From JAQBDA01 sp041301185 (lineage in GTDB: Bacteria; Chloroflexota; Anaerolineae; Anaerolineales; UBA4823): a stretch of 26,340 bases of DNA. The translations under genes and the position numbers were made by a program. The notes beneath the pieces were generated by a model. That model was not told the origin of the DNA and made no database searches. It was given only the letters and a program-made list of their open reading frames with translations. Location of the stretch: assembly GCA_041301185.1 (NCBI GenBank), contig JBFYSV010000080.1:1-26340 (forward strand), read 5' to 3'. Numbering within the stretch: the stretch's first letter is position 1; every line of letters starts with the position of its first letter. This document shows positions 23,604 to 26,340 of this stretch, piece after piece.

Positions 23604-24466
23604 AGTGCCTCCTCCAGCCCTTTGATTTCTTTATATGAGAATACGGGACCGGACTGGCAGGCATATACGTTGTTGATCTGGCAGTGTCCGCACTTGCCTA
23701 CACCGCACTTCATGCGGCGCTCTAAAGACAGCCAGATATTGCCTTCCGAAATGCCTTTCCCGAACAGCTCCATCAAAACAAACCGGTACATAACCGGCGG
23801 TCCACAGGTTACTGCCACTGTGTTGCGCGGGTAGACAGAGATTTGCCGGAAGAGAGTGGTGATCACCCCCACATTCCCGGTCCAGGATTCATCGCCCCGG
23901 TCAACCGTCAGGAGCAGTTCAACATCCTTGCGTTCTCCCCAGCGCTTCAGTTCGTCTTTGAAGAGCAGCTCATCAGGGGTGCGGGCACCATATAGGATGA
24001 CGACGCGCCCGAACATGGCTCGCTCATCCAAAACCTGGTTAATCAAAGATCGCAATGGAGCCAGACCAAGACCGCCCGGTGCAAAGAGCAGGTCTTTACC
24101 TCGGAACTTCTCGATCGGAAAACCACGCCCGAACGGGCCGCGGATGCCAACTCGGTCACCCGGTTGCAGCTTATGCAGCGCCCCGGTTACATCGCCGACT
24201 TTGCGAGCACAAAACTCGAAGCTCTTTGCGCTGCGGCTGGGTGAGCTGCTGATACTGATCGGTGCTTCGCCAACCCCTAGAATGGACACCTCAACAAACT
24301 GTCCGGGGCGGTGACCCAATGGGGCGCTGTTTGGCAACTCCAGCGTGAACACCTTTTCCAGCTCGGTGAGCTGTCTTATCGACTTAATGGTTGCAAAGGT
24401 CGGCAGGAAGAGTTCTTCATCATGTGCTGCCTCTGCTATGGGAGGATGAGATGTAGTCAGGATCAT
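23600..24466 (-). CDS. hydG: Sulfhydrogenase gamma subunit: FAD/NAD(P)-binding with 2Fe-2S
   Basis: A 288-residue ferredoxin-NADP reductase-type protein (HydG/HyhG family; related to PyrK and AsrB). The flavin domain includes RPGQFVEV (53-60) and the APISISSSP loop (68-76). The nucleotide domain begins at APGGLGLAPLRSLI (129-142), and CGPPVMYR lies at 221-228. The C-terminal 2Fe-2S motif uses Cys254, Cys259, Cys262 and Cys270. It links the hydrogenase to NAD(P)H. It overlaps the beta-subunit stop by four bases. I cannot tell NADH from NADPH preference by eye. The symbol follows archaeal sulfhydrogenase naming, not the unrelated [FeFe] maturase HydG. Confidence 0.93.
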   Translation of the reverse strand: MILTTSHPPIAEAAHDEELFLPTFATIKSIRQLTELEKVFTLELPNSAPLGHRPGQFVEVSILGVGEAPISISSSPSRSAKSFEFCARKVGDVTGALHKLQPGDRVGIRGPFGRGFPIEKFRGKDLLFAPGGLGLAPLRSLINQVLDERAMFGRVVILYGARTPDELLFKDELKRWGERKDVELLLTVDRGDESWTGNVGVITTLFRQISVYPRNTVAVTCGPPVMYRFVLMELFGKGISEGNIWLSLERRMKCGVGKCGHCQINNVYACQSGPVFSYKEIKGLEEAL

Positions 24467-25506
24467 AATCGGCCCTCAACTTCTAATTGGCGGTGGAGCT
24501 CATTGAACACTCCAACCGGAGTGATATCGACCAAACATGCCCGGGCGCAGCGACCGCAGCCGACACATCCCAGGTAATTGTGCGCTTCCAAAATATATTT
24601 ACCTTTTCGCATAAAGCGATGTCTCTGGCGTAAGGCGCGGCTTTTCCGGAAATTGTGCCCGCCAGCGACGGTAGCAAACTCATCAAGCTGGCACGAGTCC
24701 CAGGTGCGTAACCGTTGGCCGTGACGCAAATCTAGCCCAATTTCATCGTATACATCGAAGCAGAAGCAGGTCGGGCAGACATTGGTGCAGGCTGCACATG
24801 CCAGGCAGCGCTCGCCGAGTTCATTCCACAACGGGCTTTTCATACTCAGGTTAAGCAGAGAAGGCAGATCGCTCACATCGAAGTTCAGCCGGTATGGGAA
24901 GCGCGGCCACTTCTCGCTGAGCACAGCATTCAAGCGCTGGATCGTTTCCGTAGTAGGTTCGTTGGTGGGTACTTGCTTCAGCAATGCTTCGCCAGCCTCT
25001 GTGCCAATATCCACTGCATATGCATCTCCCAGATCGGTCAGGTGCAGGTCGTAGCCTTCATCCGCGCTCAGGGTACCCATCGATTTGCAGAAGCTGTTTT
25101 CATCGCAGGGTGACAGGCATTCTATGCTGACGATTAAGGTATTTTTGCGGCGATCCAGGTAGTTGGGGTCTGTGTGACCAGCTGAAAAGACCTGGTCGAG
25201 CAGCTGGACGGCGTGCAAATCGCAGGTGTGCATCCCAAAGATAATCGTCGGTTTTGCCTGCGGAGGGGGCTGCAAAACACCGCCATTTGAATTGTCAAAC
25301 TCGAACAGAACTTCTCGGGTTGGCAGTAAATATTTCTTGGGCGGCAGGATTGTGGTGGTATATTCCAATTCCAATTCAGCCGGGTCGGTGATTTCCTGGA
25401 ATGCATATCCGCCTTTATCCTTTATTGGACCGGCAATACGATACTGCGGTAAAAGCTGTTCAATGAACTCGGTCAGTTTCTCTTTTTGTAAGATTTTTAG
25501 GCTCAT
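24463..25506 (-). CDS. hydB: Sulfhydrogenase beta subunit, 4Fe-4S protein
   Basis: A 347-residue HydB/HyhB-family subunit (related to anaerobic sulfite reductase subunit A). Cysteines occur in MHTCDLH (Cys95), IECLSPCDENSFC (130, 134, 140), the run CLACAACTNVCPTCFC (234-249) and CVGCGRCARAC (314-324), so at least two 4Fe-4S clusters are expected. It feeds or accepts electrons alongside the gamma subunit, and in some archaeal enzymes beta and gamma support polysulfide reduction. It is the first gene of the hydrogenase block, 36 bases after the ATP synthase subunit D gene. That gap is AT-rich and carries an AAAGGAG-AGAGG ribosome-binding region. Confidence 0.92.
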   Translation of the reverse strand: MSLKILQKEKLTEFIEQLLPQYRIAGPIKDKGGYAFQEITDPAELELEYTTTILPPKKYLLPTREVLFEFDNSNGGVLQPPPQAKPTIIFGMHTCDLHAVQLLDQVFSAGHTDPNYLDRRKNTLIVSIECLSPCDENSFCKSMGTLSADEGYDLHLTDLGDAYAVDIGTEAGEALLKQVPTNEPTTETIQRLNAVLSEKWPRFPYRLNFDVSDLPSLLNLSMKSPLWNELGERCLACAACTNVCPTCFCFDVYDEIGLDLRHGQRLRTWDSCQLDEFATVAGGHNFRKSRALRQRHRFMRKGKYILEAHNYLGCVGCGRCARACLVDITPVGVFNELHRQLEVEGRL

Positions 25507-25542
25507 ATGGAGGACCTCTCTCCTTTTACAAAGTAATAAAAT
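25507..25542 (-). promoter_or_regulatory. AT-rich gap before the hydrogenase genes, possible promoter
   Basis: This 36-base gap contains an unusually AT-rich stretch (ATTTTATTACTTTGTAAAAGG on either side of its middle) in an otherwise GC-richer region. A TATAAA box overlaps the ATP synthase subunit D stop codon. I found no convincing -35 hexamer at the right distance. GGAG and CTCC near the ATG could pair and partly hide the ribosome-binding site. A promoter here is only a possibility, since read-through from the ATP synthase genes would serve equally well. Confidence 0.22.
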
Positions 25543-26193
25543 TTATATGGATTGAATGTCACGCGCACGTTTTCGCTCCAAGACTCGTTTTACCAGCTTG
25601 AGACGAAAATGGTCTGTGCGCTCTCGCTCGTCCAGAGCAATCTGGATATAATCACGCTCCGCTTCCAGGCGCGGAATGAGCAAGTGATCCAGAGCATTAA
25701 GACGGCGGGAAGTACCTTGAATTTCAGCCGCCAGCCGGGTGAGACGAAGCTCGCTCTCCGCAAGCTGGAGGATGGCATCTACCTCATATTCAAAAGCCGA
25801 AGCTGCCTCATCTACCGTGACCGATGTACCAACAATTGAAAAGCCTCTCCCTAATGCTGGGCGAGTGACTTGCTTCTCTTCGATATGCGGCACACGTACA
25901 CCCATTATATTGGTGGTGCTAACTTGCAGGGATAGCTCCTGGCGAGAGGCAATGGCTGCAGACTTCACAGCTTCTGACCCGGCTATTGCCTCCGCGCGTG
26001 CCAGAGCCAGACGTGCTTCGGCAGCAACTTGCTGCAATACATCGGATTTTTCCAGCACCCGGTCAGCAGTTTGCAATAGTGCCTTCATTAAGGCGGTTCG
26101 TTTCTGCTCCAATAATTCGCGACCCTGTTCTGCCAGAGTAATTTGCGCCTTACGGGCAAGTAATTCCATCCGGGTGCAGGAAACTTTTAGCAT
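25543..26193 (-). CDS. atpD: A/V-type ATP synthase subunit D
   Basis: A 216-residue central-stalk subunit of the archaeal/vacuolar-type rotary ATPase, which couples rotation to the catalytic A3B3 head at the membrane. The N-terminus (LKVSCTRMELLARKAQITLA) matches the family's start, and the protein is predicted to be almost entirely long coiled-coil helices with a variable middle, as expected. Length is normal. The C-terminal helix ends KRVLERKRARDIQSI. The ATG follows the subunit B stop by 33 bases with a weak ribosome-binding site. It is the last ATP synthase gene in the expected A-B-D order and is followed directly by the hydrogenase genes. Confidence 0.94.
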   Translation of the reverse strand: MLKVSCTRMELLARKAQITLAEQGRELLEQKRTALMKALLQTADRVLEKSDVLQQVAAEARLALARAEAIAGSEAVKSAAIASRQELSLQVSTTNIMGVRVPHIEEKQVTRPALGRGFSIVGTSVTVDEAASAFEYEVDAILQLAESELRLTRLAAEIQGTSRRLNALDHLLIPRLEAERDYIQIALDERERTDHFRLKLVKRVLERKRARDIQSI

Positions 26194-26226
26194 TTTGATC
26201 CGTGTCTTGGGCGAACTTATTGCCTT

Positions 26227-26340
26227 CTACGTAGCGTGATACTGTTCGAGATATTCGCGCGGGATGCGTTTGAGCATCTCGGCAGGCATATCTGCCAGCA
26301 ATTTCCAAGCCAGCGTCAAAGTATCCTCAACCTCTCGGTT
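26227..26340 (-). CDS. atpB: A/V-type ATP synthase subunit B, C-terminal end only
   Basis: The last 37 codons of a gene entering from the right edge, ending in TAG at 26227-26229. The peptide contains EDTLTLAWKLLADMPAEMLKR and ends IPREYLEQYHAT, which matches the C-terminus of the non-catalytic B subunit of A/V-type ATPases. Its position directly before subunit D is the usual order. Nothing else can be judged from the fragment. Confidence 0.85.
   Translation of the reverse strand, partial: NREVEDTLTLAWKLLADMPAEMLKRIPREYLEQYHAT

Noticed and set aside
21530..25506. Group 3c (MvhAG) or F420-reducing (FrhAGB) hydrogenase
   Set aside because: The NAD(P)/flavin gamma subunit with a 2Fe-2S motif and the HydB-type beta subunit in the order beta-gamma-small-large fit group 3b better, although a large-subunit tree was not possible here.
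1..26340. CRISPR array, tRNA or rRNA genes, insertion sequences
   Set aside because: I saw no regularly spaced repeats, no tRNA-like cloverleaf in the short gaps, and no transposase or terminal inverted repeats. Coding sequence fills almost the whole window.

Overview
The window is one dense, single-direction run of redox genes. All 23 real protein genes (21 complete, two cut by the window edges) lie on the minus strand, so transcription runs from high to low coordinates. Gaps are under 100 bases and several genes overlap by a few bases. The set is strictly anaerobic: a [NiFe] hydrogenase, many heterodisulfide-reductase-like (Hdr) proteins and dozens of Fe-S cysteine motifs. An A/V-type ATP synthase sits at the right edge. 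Base composition looks moderately GC-rich. The mixture suggests an uncultivated anaerobic bacterium, possibly a Chloroflexota (Anaerolineae-like) lineage, but nothing here fixes the taxonomy.

Layout in transcription order. (1) 26340-25543: the end of ATP synthase subunit B, then subunit D. (2) 25506-21021: a four-subunit group 3b-type (sulfhydrogenase-like) [NiFe] hydrogenase in the order beta, gamma, small, large, followed by its maturation protease. (3) 21057-18668: a stand-alone receiver protein and a membrane GAF-histidine kinase, translationally coupled. (4) 18657-10980: Hdr module 1, made of HdrC, HdrB, a 1527-residue HdrA-GltD-HdrA fusion, MvhD and an FrhB/FdhB-like protein. (5) 10983-4843: Hdr module 2, made of two separate complementary HdrA-like flavoproteins (458 and 578 residues), an HdrD-like HdrC-HdrB fusion, a tiny PLDc_N-type membrane protein, a second FrhB/FdhB-like protein and a small HdrC-like dicluster protein. 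(6) 4834-193: a 2Fe-2S/4Fe-4S iron-sulfur subunit, an acyl-CoA-dehydrogenase-like protein without a recognisable catalytic glutamate, a third FrhB/FdhB-like protein and a soluble fumarate-reductase-type flavoprotein. A short unidentified gene runs off the left edge.

Working model (inference): the hydrogenase and the pyridine-nucleotide domains (hydrogenase gamma subunit, GltD insert) exchange electrons among H2, NAD(P)H and ferredoxin. The HdrA flavins could bifurcate or confurcate electrons, with MvhD and the FrhB/FdhB-like proteins as docking and transfer modules. HdrB/HdrD-type non-cubane clusters would act on a disulfide or a partner. The last block could pass electrons to or from an acyl-CoA/enoyl-CoA or fumarate/succinate-like couple. 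No membrane quinone-reactive Hdr subunit is visible, so the machinery looks cytosolic. The tiny two-helix protein is the only possible anchor besides the sensor kinase. The most notable features are the giant fusion, its unfused counterpart next door, and the pairing of a group 3b-type hydrogenase with Hdr/MvhD genes.
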